Source of the DNA: Microbulbifer agarilyticus
GTDB taxonomy: Bacteria; Pseudomonadota; Gammaproteobacteria; Pseudomonadales; Cellvibrionaceae
Length of the DNA stretch: 64,000 nucleotides
Assembly: GCF_001999945.1 (NCBI RefSeq)
Contig: NZ_CP019650.1
Location: 3,777,501 to 3,841,500 of the forward strand
Direction of reading: 5' to 3'
Part shown: positions 46,321 to 56,203 of the stretch, piece after piece
How positions within the stretch are numbered: position 1 is the stretch's first letter
Layout of the letters: each line of letters opens with the position of its first letter
Position numbers and translations under genes: made by a program
The notes under the pieces: model-generated
The model's input: the letters and a program-made list of their open reading frames with translations, nothing else
What the model was told of the DNA's origin: nothing
Databases searched by the model: none

Positions 46321-47226
46321 TTAGCGCTTGCGCGCAACCTGCTTCATTTGTTCAGAAAACACCGCCTGCTGCAGGCCAATGGTGCCCAGGGCTTCGACCG
46401 GTACAAACACCTTGTTATTCGACTCGGCCATGGTCTCCAGCACCTCGAGTGTGCGGTAGGAGAGGTATTTGTCGGTAACCGACTTGGCCAGCAGGTCATT
46501 CACCTCTTTCTGCCCCATTGCCTTTTCGCGGGCAATCGCACGGTTCATTTTCTCACGCTCCAGATCCCGCTCCATTTGGATCTTCTGGATTTCAAACTGT
46601 GCCTTCTCCTGCTCGATCAGCTCGCGACGCTCCGCCGCACGCTCCTTGGCCTCAGTGATCACTTTCGGGAACTGTACGTCGGCGATACCCAGGCGCTTTA
46701 TCTTGATCGGCGTTCCTTCCAGCGAGGAGGCTACAGCGGTAAACAGCTCCTGGCTGAGCATTTCGCGGCTGGAGGCAATTTCATTGATCGAATACTTGGC
46801 GATCACCCGCCGTACCACATCGCGGATAACCGGCTGCGCATAGGTGTTGTACACCTGACTCACGGAAATATTGCCATTCTGCGGAGGCATACGGTCAAAG
46901 ATATTGTCGATATATTTTTCGTTTACCGCCCCAGTCATCCGGATATCAAAGCTCATATTGAGCTGGTCTTTGGGCATAAACAGTTTGAATTTTTCCAGGT
47001 GGCCGAAATCTGCAATTGCCAGGGTTACCAATTTGTCACAGTAGAACAGGCACATATCCAGGCGGAATTTGGATGGCGGTACGGTACTCGGCTTGTAGCC
47101 ATTTTTGGTGAGAACCTTACCGACATGTGCCGGCGGCACCTCCACCCGGTCCGCGCAGGCAGCAAGGCCCAGGAAAGGCAGCATCAACAGGAAGGCTGGC
47201 AATTTCAACAGCTTTGGCATTTCCAT
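46321..47226 (-). CDS. SPFH/prohibitin-domain lipoprotein-like protein
   Basis: 301 residues. Signal/anchor with a lipobox-like LGLAAC, then an SPFH (band 7) domain (about 30-200: VPPAHVGKVLTKNGY, SFDIRMTGAVNEKYIDNIF, IRDVVRRVIAKYSINEIASSRE) and a long coiled coil (about 200-250: AKERAAERRELIEQEKAQFEIQKIQMERDLEREK). SPFH proteins form large membrane rings that organise microdomains or control proteases. Divergent from the DUF350/transglutaminase pair, with a 161-base shared promoter region. Confidence 0.85.
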   Translation of the reverse strand: MEMPKLLKLPAFLLMLPFLGLAACADRVEVPPAHVGKVLTKNGYKPSTVPPSKFRLDMCLFYCDKLVTLAIADFGHLEKFKLFMPKDQLNMSFDIRMTGAVNEKYIDNIFDRMPPQNGNISVSQVYNTYAQPVIRDVVRRVIAKYSINEIASSREMLSQELFTAVASSLEGTPIKIKRLGIADVQFPKVITEAKERAAERRELIEQEKAQFEIQKIQMERDLEREKMNRAIAREKAMGQKEVNDLLAKSVTDKYLSYRTLEVLETMAESNNKVFVPVEALGTIGLQQAVFSEQMKQVARKR

Positions 47227-47387
47227 ATATCCCTAAATTCATTATTCACTCGGGCGACTACATTAAAGAGCTATTTACGCTGGAGCAAGTTGATCAATCC
47301 GCGTACAGCCCGCAGAACTCCAACAAGAAAAACCTACTTGCCTATGATCTAATTACGGCTTTCTTGCCGCTTTCGGAATCCATCAAG

Positions 47388-47618
47388 ATGCAAACTGAAT
47401 TTCTTACCGCGACCCTGTTTAACCTGGGTTTGAACCTGCTGTATACCATTCTCGCCCTGCTGATCGGCATGGTTGCGCTGTTGCTGATCGACAAAAAACT
47501 GCTCAAGCATGTGGATATCGAAGGCGAACTCAAAAATGGCAATGTCGCCGTGGCCATTTTTGCCTCAACTATCCTGATCTTTGTTGCAATGATCATTTCT
47601 TTCGGCCTCAAGGGCTAG
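47388..47618 (+). CDS. DUF350 membrane protein
   Basis: 76-residue protein with two membrane helices: LFNLGLNLLYTILALLIGMVALLLID and NVAVAIFASTILIFVAMIISFGL, separated by a DKKLLKHVDIEGELKNGN loop typical of DUF350 (E. coli YjfL is a double-length relative). The ATG at 47388 has GGAA nine bases upstream; a longer frame running back over the SPFH gene is rejected. Ten bases before the transglutaminase-like gene. Confidence 0.8.
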   Translation: MQTEFLTATLFNLGLNLLYTILALLIGMVALLLIDKKLLKHVDIEGELKNGNVAVAIFASTILIFVAMIISFGLKG

Positions 47619-47627
47619 GGCATCGCC

Positions 47628-48443
47628 GTGAGATCCCTGTTCTTCTATCTGGCCATTGGTTTGCTGATGATGTTGCCGGAGCTGGTGCGGCACTGGCGAG
47701 CCCTACCCGCAGAGCACGCCCTGCAGCAACACCAGCTCGCCGTCATGCAAAGTGAAGACGGTACGGATGCGGTTAAAGATGACCAGGGCGGAATTGTAAA
47801 GATTGCCGGTAGCTACTCCCCGCTCACCGAAGCAATGGTGCAGCAGGCGGTGGCAAAACGCAGTGAGCAGCAGAGCAGCTATATCTCTATCTGGAACTGG
47901 CAGGGCATCGAGGCGGTAACTGCCTCCGCCCGCGGGCTCGACAGCCAACACCACTTTGCCAATAGCTATCTGGTGGGTTTCCAGCCATTTGAGACCGAGG
48001 CCTTATGGGTGCCGCTGTACACTCTGGCGGTGCGCAAGGAATACCAGTACGACCACTTGCAATACGCGGGTCTCGCCGATATCTGGCAGACCTCGCGCCA
48101 GGCGTATTACCAGAAGCGCGGCGATTGCGAAGACCATGCGATCTTGCTGGCGGACTGGCTGATTAACCTGGGTGTGGATGCGCGGGTTGCTCTGGGAACC
48201 TATAAGGGCGACGGCCACGCCTGGGTCGTGGCCATTGTGGATAACACCGAGTATTTGCTCGAGGCCACCAGCAAACGTCGCCAGGCCAGCTGGCAAGCCA
48301 TGCCACTTGCCGCCCTGACCGAAGGGTATGAAGTGGAATTCCAGTTCAACCGCGACTATTTCTGGGCCAAGACCACCTCAGCGCCGACACGCCGCTACCG
48401 CGGTGATCACTGGATTCGAAAGTCACAGTTTATTCGCGGATAA
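47628..48443 (+). CDS. Transglutaminase-like cysteine protein, membrane-anchored
   Basis: 271 residues from a GTG start. One N-terminal membrane segment (about 3-18), then a papain/transglutaminase-fold domain with C167 in KRGDCEDHAILLADWL, H197 in GDGHAWVVAI and an acidic third residue near 205-212 (DNTEYLLEAT). It may act as a protease or cross-linking enzyme at the outer face of the membrane. Operon with DUF350; opposite the SPFH pair. Confidence 0.85.
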   Translation: MRSLFFYLAIGLLMMLPELVRHWRALPAEHALQQHQLAVMQSEDGTDAVKDDQGGIVKIAGSYSPLTEAMVQQAVAKRSEQQSSYISIWNWQGIEAVTASARGLDSQHHFANSYLVGFQPFETEALWVPLYTLAVRKEYQYDHLQYAGLADIWQTSRQAYYQKRGDCEDHAILLADWLINLGVDARVALGTYKGDGHAWVVAIVDNTEYLLEATSKRRQASWQAMPLAALTEGYEVEFQFNRDYFWAKTTSAPTRRYRGDHWIRKSQFIRG

Positions 48444-48449
48444 AAGTAC

Positions 48450-48481
48450 GCCGGTAATCTTCAGTATCAAGGATTACCGGC
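48450..48481. terminator. Bidirectional hairpin between convergent genes
   Basis: GCCGGTAATC and GATTACCGGC pair perfectly (10 bp, 12-base loop), seven bases after the transglutaminase stop and 37 before the stop of the leftward protease gene. Confidence 0.6.
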
Positions 48482-48517
48482 TCCGCACAATTTCCCCAGC
48501 TCTTATCGCTGGCCGAC

Positions 48518-50923
48518 CTAGATCGGCGAGCCAGGCGGCATGGATTTCAGGTCCCCTTTCTCCACCTTCAAGTCGCCATCCATAAACGCGGCGATACGAT
48601 TTGCCTCGTAAAAGTAGTGGGCGTTGTATCCGTGTTGGTCGTCACCAAACAGTTTCATCGCGCCGATCGCGTGCTGGAATTTAGCCAGCTCAAAATTGGC
48701 GCGCGCGCGGGCGGATTCCGGTGCCTGCTTGTTGTCTGCCAGTAACATCAGGTGGTGGATATACACGTGGTTAACCCGCTGATGGATGGCCGCCTGGAGT
48801 CCGGTGTATTGCCCGCTCGTCAATGACTGATCGGTAAGCTGCGCCAGCAGAGTATTGAAGCCGGGGCCACCGCCGCGACGCGCCTGTTGCTCCTGCAGAC
48901 GGGCGGCACGCTGTGGGTCAAGCAGTATGGAAAAGGTGTGTCCTGCGGCTGCTTCCGCCATGGCGATCCCGTCAAATGCCACGCCGGTGTATGCAGGGAA
49001 GCTCTCATTACTGCGACTATAGCCAAACGCTTTGGGGGGCAGCAGTTTCAGCACGCGCTCCGGCAGGGTTAAGAACTCCGGTTTCAGGGTTTGCGCCAGC
49101 GCGTCGATCGCCTGTTGTTGTTGGCCTGCAGAGACCAATTGGTAACTCGCGTCACCGGCGTCATTCGACAGGTAGTCATAGTCCAGCCCGCCGATCAGCT
49201 TGCCGACCGCCTCGGCTTGGTAGCGGTGTCCGTAGTACACCGGCACCAGGGTTTCATCCAGTGACGAACGCGCAGAATCTGTCGTGTTGGCCGCCGGACC
49301 AAAGTTCTCCAGTGCGTGTTTGCGCAACTCGGTCATCCGCTGGAATTCGTCCAGCGGCTCTCGCCCGTTATCCCAGAGATGGGAATAGGCATGGGCATTA
49401 TTGATACTGCGAGAATCTCGGTCGGTGATAAAGCGCAGCTTCTGCTGCTGCGCCTCTTCAAGCACGCCGGCGAGATACTCCGCTTCATCGCCCTCGGCTA
49501 CGCCGTAGCCATAGCGGATAGCCAGCTTATCCCAGGCACCAATACCCGATGCGTAGGCATTCTCTACATCGAGCTTGATGCCAGCCAATGTCACCAGCGG
49601 GGCTGGATAGTCCATTACCGACGCGCGATCTTCCGTGCTGGAAATAAAATTGTGCGCAAGGCCGATGGTGTGACCAACCTCGTGAGCGGAAAGCTGGCGA
49701 ATACGCGCCAGCGCCATCGCCTTGAGTTGTTCGGTATCCGTATCCTTGTTGCCATAGGGCTGCAGCAGCCCCTGGGCGATCAGGAAATCCTGGCGCACCC
49801 GCAGGGATCCGAGGGTTACATTTCCTTTGAGAATTTCACCGGTGCGCGGATCATAAATCGAATACCCGTACGACCAGCCGCGGGTGGAGCGGTGCACCCA
49901 GTTGATCACGTTGTAACGCACATCCAGTGGATCTGCGTCTTCCGGCAGCAGCTTCACCTGAAAAGCGTTTTCAAAGCCAGCAGCTTCAAACGCGTCGTTC
50001 CACCAGCTTGCGCCATCGATCAGGGCGCTGCGCACCGGCTCCGGTACACCCGGATCAATGTAATACACAATCGGCTCTACAGGCTCGTTGCTCCCCGGGC
50101 GCTTCTCCAGTCGATGACGAAAGATAAGCCGCTGATCCATGGGCTGGTCGATGGCGGTGGCGTAGTCGCGAAAAATCAGCGGAAAGTACCCGGAGTTACT
50201 GTGGAAGCGTCGCGGCTGGTAGCCGTCGTCGGGGAGGGCCACCAGGGAAATATGCTGGCGCAAAGTGGCGAGCTGTGGGGTCGGCACCACCTCCTGCATG
50301 TATTTACCCGGGTCGCTGCCGGCAAAGGTTAGCTGCGCTTCAAACTCACTATTTTGCGGAAAGCTTTTGGTGCGCGGCAGGTAGATCGCAGAGCGGTCTT
50401 TATCCAGACTGTAGCTGCCCTGCCCGGCCTGTTTGAGCCGCGCAGCAATACCGTGTTGGTCGCTCAAGACAAACGGAGTGAAGTCCACCAACACCGCACC
50501 CGCTTCTTCACCCAGTACCTTGAATCCCCAAATTACCGAGGAAGCAAAAGCTTCGGATACGGCGCGGCGCTCGGCCGGGTTATCCGATAGCGCGCGGTAT
50601 TTGAGGTTTACCTGATGCAACAACACCTTGTTGCCCACCCGCTCAAATTTAACCACACGGCTTTCGCCCACCTGATTGCGATCCAGACCAACCGGGTTGG
50701 ATCCCAAACCCTGTGCGAGCCCAGTGAGCAAGAGCAACTCGCGGTCGAAGGTATCGACCTGCAATAACAGCCGCCCCTGCTGGGGGTCCCAGAAGTAATC
50801 AAACAGTCCCTGCTGCCGCTCCATACCGGAGGTAATCGTGGAAATTGACTCCGCGCGTGAAAAAACGCTGAGCGATAAGGCACCTATTAACAGAACAACA
50901 GCAATAATCGACCGGCGTGACAT
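48518..50923 (-). CDS. Secreted zinc metalloprotease (HExxHxxGxxH, DUF5117-like)
   Basis: 801 residues from the ATG at 50923 (GGGGGGA upstream), with a signal peptide ([22 protein letters not shown]). The metzincin zinc motif is H414[10 protein letters not shown]424 with catalytic E415. An N-terminal pro/beta region ([40 protein letters not shown]) matches the DUF5117/DUF5118-type architecture of large secreted proteases; the C-terminal half contains [21 protein letters not shown] and a helical end. Likely degrades peptides outside the cytoplasm. Divergent from the TauE/SafE gene. Confidence 0.88.
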   Translation of the reverse strand: MSRRSIIAVVLLIGALSLSVFSRAESISTITSGMERQQGLFDYFWDPQQGRLLLQVDTFDRELLLLTGLAQGLGSNPVGLDRNQVGESRVVKFERVGNKVLLHQVNLKYRALSDNPAERRAVSEAFASSVIWGFKVLGEEAGAVLVDFTPFVLSDQHGIAARLKQAGQGSYSLDKDRSAIYLPRTKSFPQNSEFEAQLTFAGSDPGKYMQEVVPTPQLATLRQHISLVALPDDGYQPRRFHSNSGYFPLIFRDYATAIDQPMDQRLIFRHRLEKRPGSNEPVEPIVYYIDPGVPEPVRSALIDGASWWNDAFEAAGFENAFQVKLLPEDADPLDVRYNVINWVHRSTRGWSYGYSIYDPRTGEILKGNVTLGSLRVRQDFLIAQGLLQPYGNKDTDTEQLKAMALARIRQLSAHEVGHTIGLAHNFISSTEDRASVMDYPAPLVTLAGIKLDVENAYASGIGAWDKLAIRYGYGVAEGDEAEYLAGVLEEAQQQKLRFITDRDSRSINNAHAYSHLWDNGREPLDEFQRMTELRKHALENFGPAANTTDSARSSLDETLVPVYYGHRYQAEAVGKLIGGLDYDYLSNDAGDASYQLVSAGQQQQAIDALAQTLKPEFLTLPERVLKLLPPKAFGYSRSNESFPAYTGVAFDGIAMAEAAAGHTFSILLDPQRAARLQEQQARRGGGPGFNTLLAQLTDQSLTSGQYTGLQAAIHQRVNHVYIHHLMLLADNKQAPESARARANFELAKFQHAIGAMKLFGDDQHGYNAHYFYEANRIAAFMDGDLKVEKGDLKSMPPGSPI

Positions 50924-51156
50924 GGTCCCCCCAAAAGTATTTTGGTCATCGTTAGACAATGCAGAAGAGTACCACCCGCACAAATTCAGTTCACCGCATA
51001 ACATACAAAGTCTGTACTTTGCTGCCGTAACATCCACTGATCCTTAAAAACACTCGTTTCACCCACCGGACCGGCATCCCCACCCACCATCCGCGCTCGT
51101 TGGCACGGTTAATGCTTTTTACAACCTGTTCAACGAAGAACAATCTGGGGGAGCCG

Positions 51157-51975
51157 ATGAGTTTCGAGGAAATATCTCTGTTCATCCTGCTGCTGTGCGC
51201 TGCGGGTTTGATTGCGGGCATCACCGCGGGACTATTTGGAAATGGTGGTGGGTTCGTGGTGGTTCCCGCACTGCTAGCGGTGTTCCCCTTCCTGCACAGT
51301 GCCAGTGACGAGATGATGCGCGTCGCCGTGGGCACATCCCTCGCTTCCATTGTGATTTCTTCGGCACGCTCGGTGCAGGCACACCGCAAGCGCGGGGCAG
51401 TGGACTTTGGGGTTCTGCGGGACTGGTCCATATGGATCGTCCTCGGGGTCGGCGCAGGTCTCTACATTGCATCCTTTACCGACAGCAAAAGTCTGATCTA
51501 CGTATTTGCCGGTGGGGTATTGCTGTACTCCATCTATTTTCTTTTCCCCAACTTGTTCGACGGTCTTAAAGGCAAACTCGAAATGCCCACCGGCTTGGCG
51601 CGCGCGAGCCTGGCCAGTTTCCTGGGCGGATTTTCGTCGCTACTCGGGATCGGCGGCGGCACCATAACGGTGATGACCATGGTGCTGTGCAATCGCCCGG
51701 CGCACCAGGCTGTGGCAACGGCTTCGGGCATCGGCTTTCTTATCGGACTTCCCGGCGCCATCGGATTTCTGCTGATGGGTCTGGGCGCACCGAACCTGCC
51801 TGTAGGCTCCATCGGATATATCAACATTCCAGCGCTGATCGCCATCTCTATATTTTCGGTTATATCCGCACCCATCGGTGCCCGCTGGGCGCACAGTTTG
51901 AATGAACTCCACCTCAAACGACTGTTTGGCGTTTATTTAATAGCAGTATCCCTGGCGATGTTTGCCAAGGCCTGA
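51157..51975 (+). CDS. TauE/SafE-family permease
   Basis: 272-residue inner-membrane protein with about eight helices. N-terminal AAGLIAGITAGLFGNGGGFVVVPAL and the internal repeat LASFLGGFSSLLGIGGGTITVMTMVL are the family hallmarks. Members export sulfonates, sulfite or other small organic anions; substrate here unknown. ATG at 51157 has GGGGGAG upstream. The aminotransferase gene follows 57 bases later on the same strand. Confidence 0.9.
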   Translation: MSFEEISLFILLLCAAGLIAGITAGLFGNGGGFVVVPALLAVFPFLHSASDEMMRVAVGTSLASIVISSARSVQAHRKRGAVDFGVLRDWSIWIVLGVGAGLYIASFTDSKSLIYVFAGGVLLYSIYFLFPNLFDGLKGKLEMPTGLARASLASFLGGFSSLLGIGGGTITVMTMVLCNRPAHQAVATASGIGFLIGLPGAIGFLLMGLGAPNLPVGSIGYINIPALIAISIFSVISAPIGARWAHSLNELHLKRLFGVYLIAVSLAMFAKA

Positions 51976-52032
51976 CCGACAAAATCGGTGCAAATAAAAT
52001 GCACCACCACTGACCTTACCGGGAGGAAAATA

Positions 52033-53187
52033 ATGCATAAATCACTCAGCAGAAGGTTATTTCTACAAGGGACCACGGCCGGCGTCTCCGCGGCTCTGGC
52101 TGCGACAAGCACCGCCAGCCTTGCCGCGGGCGCTAAAGAAATAGTTCAGCCAACGCCGCTCTATGGCCCGCCCCCGGGCGTCGCAAAACTCAACGCCAAC
52201 GAAAACCCTTACGGACCCAGCCCCGCCGCACTGAAGGCAATGATGGAGGCAAGCCAGAAGGGGGCCTACTACGTATACGACAGCGTCATGCGCCTGAAAA
52301 CCATGATTGCTGAACGACACGGATTGACGCCGGAACATGTGACTCTCGGCTCCGGCTCCAGCGCTGGGCTCGCCGCGGCCGCAATTACGGCCGCGCAGAC
52401 CGGCAATATTCTCGGACCGGATTTATTCTGGGATACCACATCGCGCGTGGTAGAAATTCAGAGCATTGGTGCAATCAAACGGCTGCCGAAACTGGAAAGT
52501 CTGGCGATCGATCTCGACGCCATGTACAACGCCATCGATGACAGTATTTCCATGGTTCAGGTAACCAATCCAAATAACCCGACGGGCATGCTTATTAACC
52601 CGCAAGCTATGCGCAACTTCTGCATCAAGGCCTCGAAGAAATGCACGGTGCTGGCAGATGAGGCGTACAACGAGCTGACCGACAACAGCGACCTGAATAC
52701 TGTCATTCCCCTGGTAAAGGACGGACACGACATCATCGTCGCACGGACTTTTTCCAAAATTTACGGCTTGGCCGGTATGCGCGTCGGCTACCTGATTGCC
52801 CAACCGGAAAAGATCGAGCAGATGGAAAAGTATGGCCTCGGCTGGTACGGATTGAATCAGGCGGGTCTTGCGGCCGCGATTGCCTGCTATGAGGACCAAC
52901 GTTTTATGGACTACTCACGTGCAAAGGTACTGGAGGGCCGAGAGATGGTCAGCGCTGCACTGAAAGAACACGGACTTTCCGCACTCCCCTCAGTGACCAA
53001 CTTTATGTTCGTAAATCTGGGAGAGTTGAATGCGGAAAAGTTCCGCGCAGAAATGGCCAAGGAAAATGTACTGATAAGGGGCATTTATCGCGATTATACC
53101 AACTGGTCCCGGGTCAGCATGGGGCATTTGGACGATGTGGAGAAATATACTGCCGCACTGCCGAAGGTCCTGCATCGTATGAGCTGA
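52033..53187 (+). CDS. Tat-exported PLP aminotransferase (HisC-like fold type I)
   Basis: 384 residues. A twin-arginine signal (SRRLFLQGTTAGVSAALAA) ending near ASLAAGA implies export of the folded, cofactor-loaded enzyme. The catalytic domain has NPNNPTGM (178-185), D209 in ADEAY, PLP lysine K242 in ARTFSKIYGLAGMRVGY and R250, all needed for a working fold type I aminotransferase of the histidinol-phosphate group. The ATG at 52033 has GGGAGGAAAA upstream. Placement between a permease and a TonB receptor suggests amino-acid chemistry in the periplasm. The true substrate is unknown. Confidence 0.9.
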   Translation: MHKSLSRRLFLQGTTAGVSAALAATSTASLAAGAKEIVQPTPLYGPPPGVAKLNANENPYGPSPAALKAMMEASQKGAYYVYDSVMRLKTMIAERHGLTPEHVTLGSGSSAGLAAAAITAAQTGNILGPDLFWDTTSRVVEIQSIGAIKRLPKLESLAIDLDAMYNAIDDSISMVQVTNPNNPTGMLINPQAMRNFCIKASKKCTVLADEAYNELTDNSDLNTVIPLVKDGHDIIVARTFSKIYGLAGMRVGYLIAQPEKIEQMEKYGLGWYGLNQAGLAAAIACYEDQRFMDYSRAKVLEGREMVSAALKEHGLSALPSVTNFMFVNLGELNAEKFRAEMAKENVLIRGIYRDYTNWSRVSMGHLDDVEKYTAALPKVLHRMS

Positions 53188-53211
53188 TACAGCCCACTGA
53201 ATTCGCTCACT

Positions 53212-53234
53212 GGCCGGCTCTGCTGGCCTTTTTT
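53212..53234 (+). terminator. Aminotransferase terminator
   Basis: GGCCGG, loop CTCTG, CTGGCC (one G-T pair) followed by six T. Intrinsic terminator 24 bases past the aminotransferase stop. Confidence 0.7.
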
Positions 53235-53273
53235 ATGCCTGCGCATCATCCGACAAAAATCAATCCAAAAAAA

Positions 53274-53292
53274 ATCCCCGCATTGCGGGGAT
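53274..53292 (-). terminator. TonB-receptor terminator
   Basis: On the minus strand ATCCCCGC, loop AAT, GCGGGGAT followed by a run of T: a compact intrinsic terminator 27 bases past the receptor stop. Confidence 0.85.
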
Positions 53293-53318
53293 CAAAAGTG
53301 GTAAAACAAACAACGTGA

Positions 53319-55889
53319 TTAGAAATCGTGGTTTAAGCTCATGTAGTAGAAGCTACCCTGCCAATCCACCACGGTGTCCGATGCGTACAGCGCACCGCAG
53401 CAATAATCACCCAACGCATCCTTTTCCGGGTACTCGTCAAAGATATTACGGCCACCGAGACTCACATTGGTGTTGTCGGTGATGTGGTATTTACCTTCCA
53501 AATCGACTTGTACCACCGGATCGTAGGTCTGGTAGATCAAGCCACTATCGGAGCCTTGCGAGTTTTTGTAGCTGCCATACCAGTTCGCACGTGCCATAAA
53601 GGACAGCGCACCAAAATCGTGAGTTGCAGTTACCGCGCCGCGTAGCGTTGGCTCAAAGTTTTCGAAATCATACTGGTCTTCATCGTTCAGATAATCCGAT
53701 GGATCCGAAGTGAATTCTGACTGGTTGTAATTCACTGAGGCGGTAAGGTTGGTTGTGCTGTCATTGGCCCAGCTTAGCGGGTAAGTAGCGACCAGATCGA
53801 CACCCTGCGTACGGGTATCAAACGCATTGCTAAAATAGAAAACCCCACCAATGGATTCGGCACCAACCACGCCCGCATCGACAAGCGCCAGATAATTGTC
53901 GTAAGCCGAGCCACTTTCGCTATCGGCCGATACATCCAGGGTAGAGATCGCATAGGTGCGGTCATCAACATCGATGCGATAGAAATCGATGGTCAAACTG
54001 AGAGCGTCGAAGTCTGCCGTCATGCCAAAGGTAAAGTTCGTGGAAGTCTCCGGCTTGAGCGGCTGCGCGCCCAGGGCGGCAGCGACATCGCTACTGGCCG
54101 GGAACAGACCGGTGGCAACCGGGAAGCCATTCGGCAGGCGGGTAGAGACATTGGTGGTACCTTGCTGGCCCGGAGTGGGAGCACGGAAGCCAGTGCCGAT
54201 GGACGAGCGCAGGCCAATGGTATCGGTCACGTCGTACTGCATGGCAAGTTTGCCAACCAGCTCGGAATCAAAATCGGAGTAATCCTCAAAGCGCACCGCC
54301 GCCTGCACAAACAATTGATCGGACAGATCCGTGCTCAAGTCGCCATACACCGCGTAGGAGTCACGGGAATAGCTACCGCTGTACTCCGGCGCGTATCCGG
54401 GGAAACCATTTGAGCCGACGCCCACTACTGTATACACCGGGTCGCCACCGTCCAGGCTACAGTCCAGGGTTGAACCATTATCGATAACGCCCTGACCCGC
54501 GGCCGTCGGCGTACCATCTGCGCTACAGAAGCCCCATGGATCCTGAGTCGCGTAGGGCCCTGCAGTGTAGGAATCGACATCGCCGCCACTCAGTTCATAA
54601 GACTCGTCCATATAGCTGAAGCCAAAGGCCGCAACCACATCACTGGGCAGGCCGATGCTTAACTCTTTGGAGAAATCTGCCTGAATCTGAATTTCTTCAT
54701 TGGCCAGTGTCCCGGGGTTAAACTCTGTTGGACTGTCGGGACCCATGGATGGGTTGATGGTATTTTTCAGGGTGTACGCAACTTCCGAGTAACCATAACG
54801 CGCACTGTAATCGTACAGCAGTCCCGAGGCTGTCTCGCCTTTTATCCCGGACGCTGCTGAATAGTCGGTGACGTCGCCGGAAAATCGTGGGGTAAAGCCG
54901 CCCGGGAATTTTTCCAGCGGGCTGTAAATGGCACCATCTTCGGTACGAAGATCCATAATGGTGCCATTATTTGGGTAACGATAGTAAAAACTGCCATCGG
55001 CTTCGCTTTCGGAGTAGTTACCAAACGCATACAGCTCCATGCCGTCGGCAATATCGTAGCCGGCGTTAAAGAACATGCGCGCGGCTTCCGCATTTGGCTG
55101 CCCCCAAGGCTGCACCACGTCGCCTTCCAATGACGCATTTTTTGCCGCCTCGATAAATTCTGGATCCTGCTCTTCCAAGCAGAACCAATTTTCGCAGTAC
55201 TGCTCACTGCGGGAAGTGAAGTCTTGCTGCGAGATCTCTCCCGAAATACTCAGGAAACCTGCACTACCCAGAGGCATGCCGACATTGCCAGTTGCAGTGG
55301 ACTGGAAACCATCACCTTCACTGTATTCACCGGTACGAAATCCAAAAGAACCGCCTTCGTCATTGTCCTTCAGGATAAAGTTGATCACACCCGCGATCGC
55401 GTCCGAGCCATATTGTGCAGCCGCACCATCACGCAGTACCTCAACCGACTTCAAAGCGGAGCTGGGAATGGTTGCAATGTCCGGGCCCTGGGTACCGGAC
55501 CCACCAATTTCCACCAGTGCCGCGCGATGGCGACGTTTTGAATTTACCAGTACTAGGGTTTTGTCCGTTGGCATGCCCCGCAACTGCGCCGGACGGATAA
55601 AGGTTCCACCATCGCTAATTGGCTGTCGGGATACGTTGTAGGAAGGAACCAGTGTTTTCAGTACATCGTTTGTATCCGTGTGCGATACCGACTCCAGTGC
55701 CTCGCTGCCAAACACGTCCACCGGCACCGGCGAATCTGAAACCGAGCGCGGCTTCCCCCTTACGCCGGTTACCGCGACCTCTTCGATTTCTTCCGCCACA
55801 ATTGGCGCGCTGGGTGCCATCGCGCTACCGGCGATAACGGCGACTACTGCACAGCTAAGAGACTTCTGTTTAAGAGACTGTCGTTTCAT
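53319..55889 (-). CDS. TonB-dependent outer-membrane receptor
   Basis: 856 residues from the ATG at 55889 (AGGGG upstream). Signal peptide, then a plug domain (SVSDSPVPVDVFGSEALESV, IRPAQLRGMPTDKTLVLVNSKRRHRAAL, SVEVLRDGAAAQYGSDAIAGVINFIL) and a 22-strand barrel with the usual aromatic C-terminus (SFYYMSLNHDF). EEVAVTGVRG near the mature start resembles a TonB box. It has the look of large marine receptors for peptides or glycans rather than a siderophore receptor, but substrate cannot be read. Divergent from the DUF2884 gene, convergent with the Tat aminotransferase. Confidence 0.93.
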   Translation of the reverse strand: MKRQSLKQKSLSCAVVAVIAGSAMAPSAPIVAEEIEEVAVTGVRGKPRSVSDSPVPVDVFGSEALESVSHTDTNDVLKTLVPSYNVSRQPISDGGTFIRPAQLRGMPTDKTLVLVNSKRRHRAALVEIGGSGTQGPDIATIPSSALKSVEVLRDGAAAQYGSDAIAGVINFILKDNDEGGSFGFRTGEYSEGDGFQSTATGNVGMPLGSAGFLSISGEISQQDFTSRSEQYCENWFCLEEQDPEFIEAAKNASLEGDVVQPWGQPNAEAARMFFNAGYDIADGMELYAFGNYSESEADGSFYYRYPNNGTIMDLRTEDGAIYSPLEKFPGGFTPRFSGDVTDYSAASGIKGETASGLLYDYSARYGYSEVAYTLKNTINPSMGPDSPTEFNPGTLANEEIQIQADFSKELSIGLPSDVVAAFGFSYMDESYELSGGDVDSYTAGPYATQDPWGFCSADGTPTAAGQGVIDNGSTLDCSLDGGDPVYTVVGVGSNGFPGYAPEYSGSYSRDSYAVYGDLSTDLSDQLFVQAAVRFEDYSDFDSELVGKLAMQYDVTDTIGLRSSIGTGFRAPTPGQQGTTNVSTRLPNGFPVATGLFPASSDVAAALGAQPLKPETSTNFTFGMTADFDALSLTIDFYRIDVDDRTYAISTLDVSADSESGSAYDNYLALVDAGVVGAESIGGVFYFSNAFDTRTQGVDLVATYPLSWANDSTTNLTASVNYNQSEFTSDPSDYLNDEDQYDFENFEPTLRGAVTATHDFGALSFMARANWYGSYKNSQGSDSGLIYQTYDPVVQVDLEGKYHITDNTNVSLGGRNIFDEYPEKDALGDYCCGALYASDTVVDWQGSFYYMSLNHDF

Positions 55890-56203
55890 TGGTGACCCCT
55901 TTTTTGCGATTGGCTTAACGTTTTTATTCTTGATTCGTTTCTTGCGGCCAAAGGAACCCCCTGCAGCGCACTCGATTAGTGCTTGCAAACTTGCGGGTTA
56001 CTTTTGTCGGGTTCTCTAACGGTGCGGCGCGGCTTGCGGCGCAATATTCAGCACAATATCCGGAGCGATATCCGTGAACATCAGTATTTGGTGATCAGTT
56101 ACTCAGACACGAGCAATATGCGTGCCAGATTTTTTTGTCGGACTGTGCATCCAAACGTCCACAACGGGGAGTCATACCCAAAACACCTGTTATGGAATTC
56201 CCG
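55890..56203. other. Divergent TonB receptor / DUF2884 spacer
   Basis: 314 bases. Should carry promoters in both directions; a possible leftward pair TTGGCC-17-AATAAA lies near 55925-55953. Two near-identical ATATCCG words occur at about 56056-56075. No operator or RNA structure was convincingly identified. Confidence 0.35.

Noticed and set aside
54741..54758. CCCATGGATGGGTTGATG inside the TonB receptor gene, similar to the palindrome core
   Set aside because: It encodes conserved-looking receptor residues and has no paired arms or inner hairpin around it; chance resemblance.
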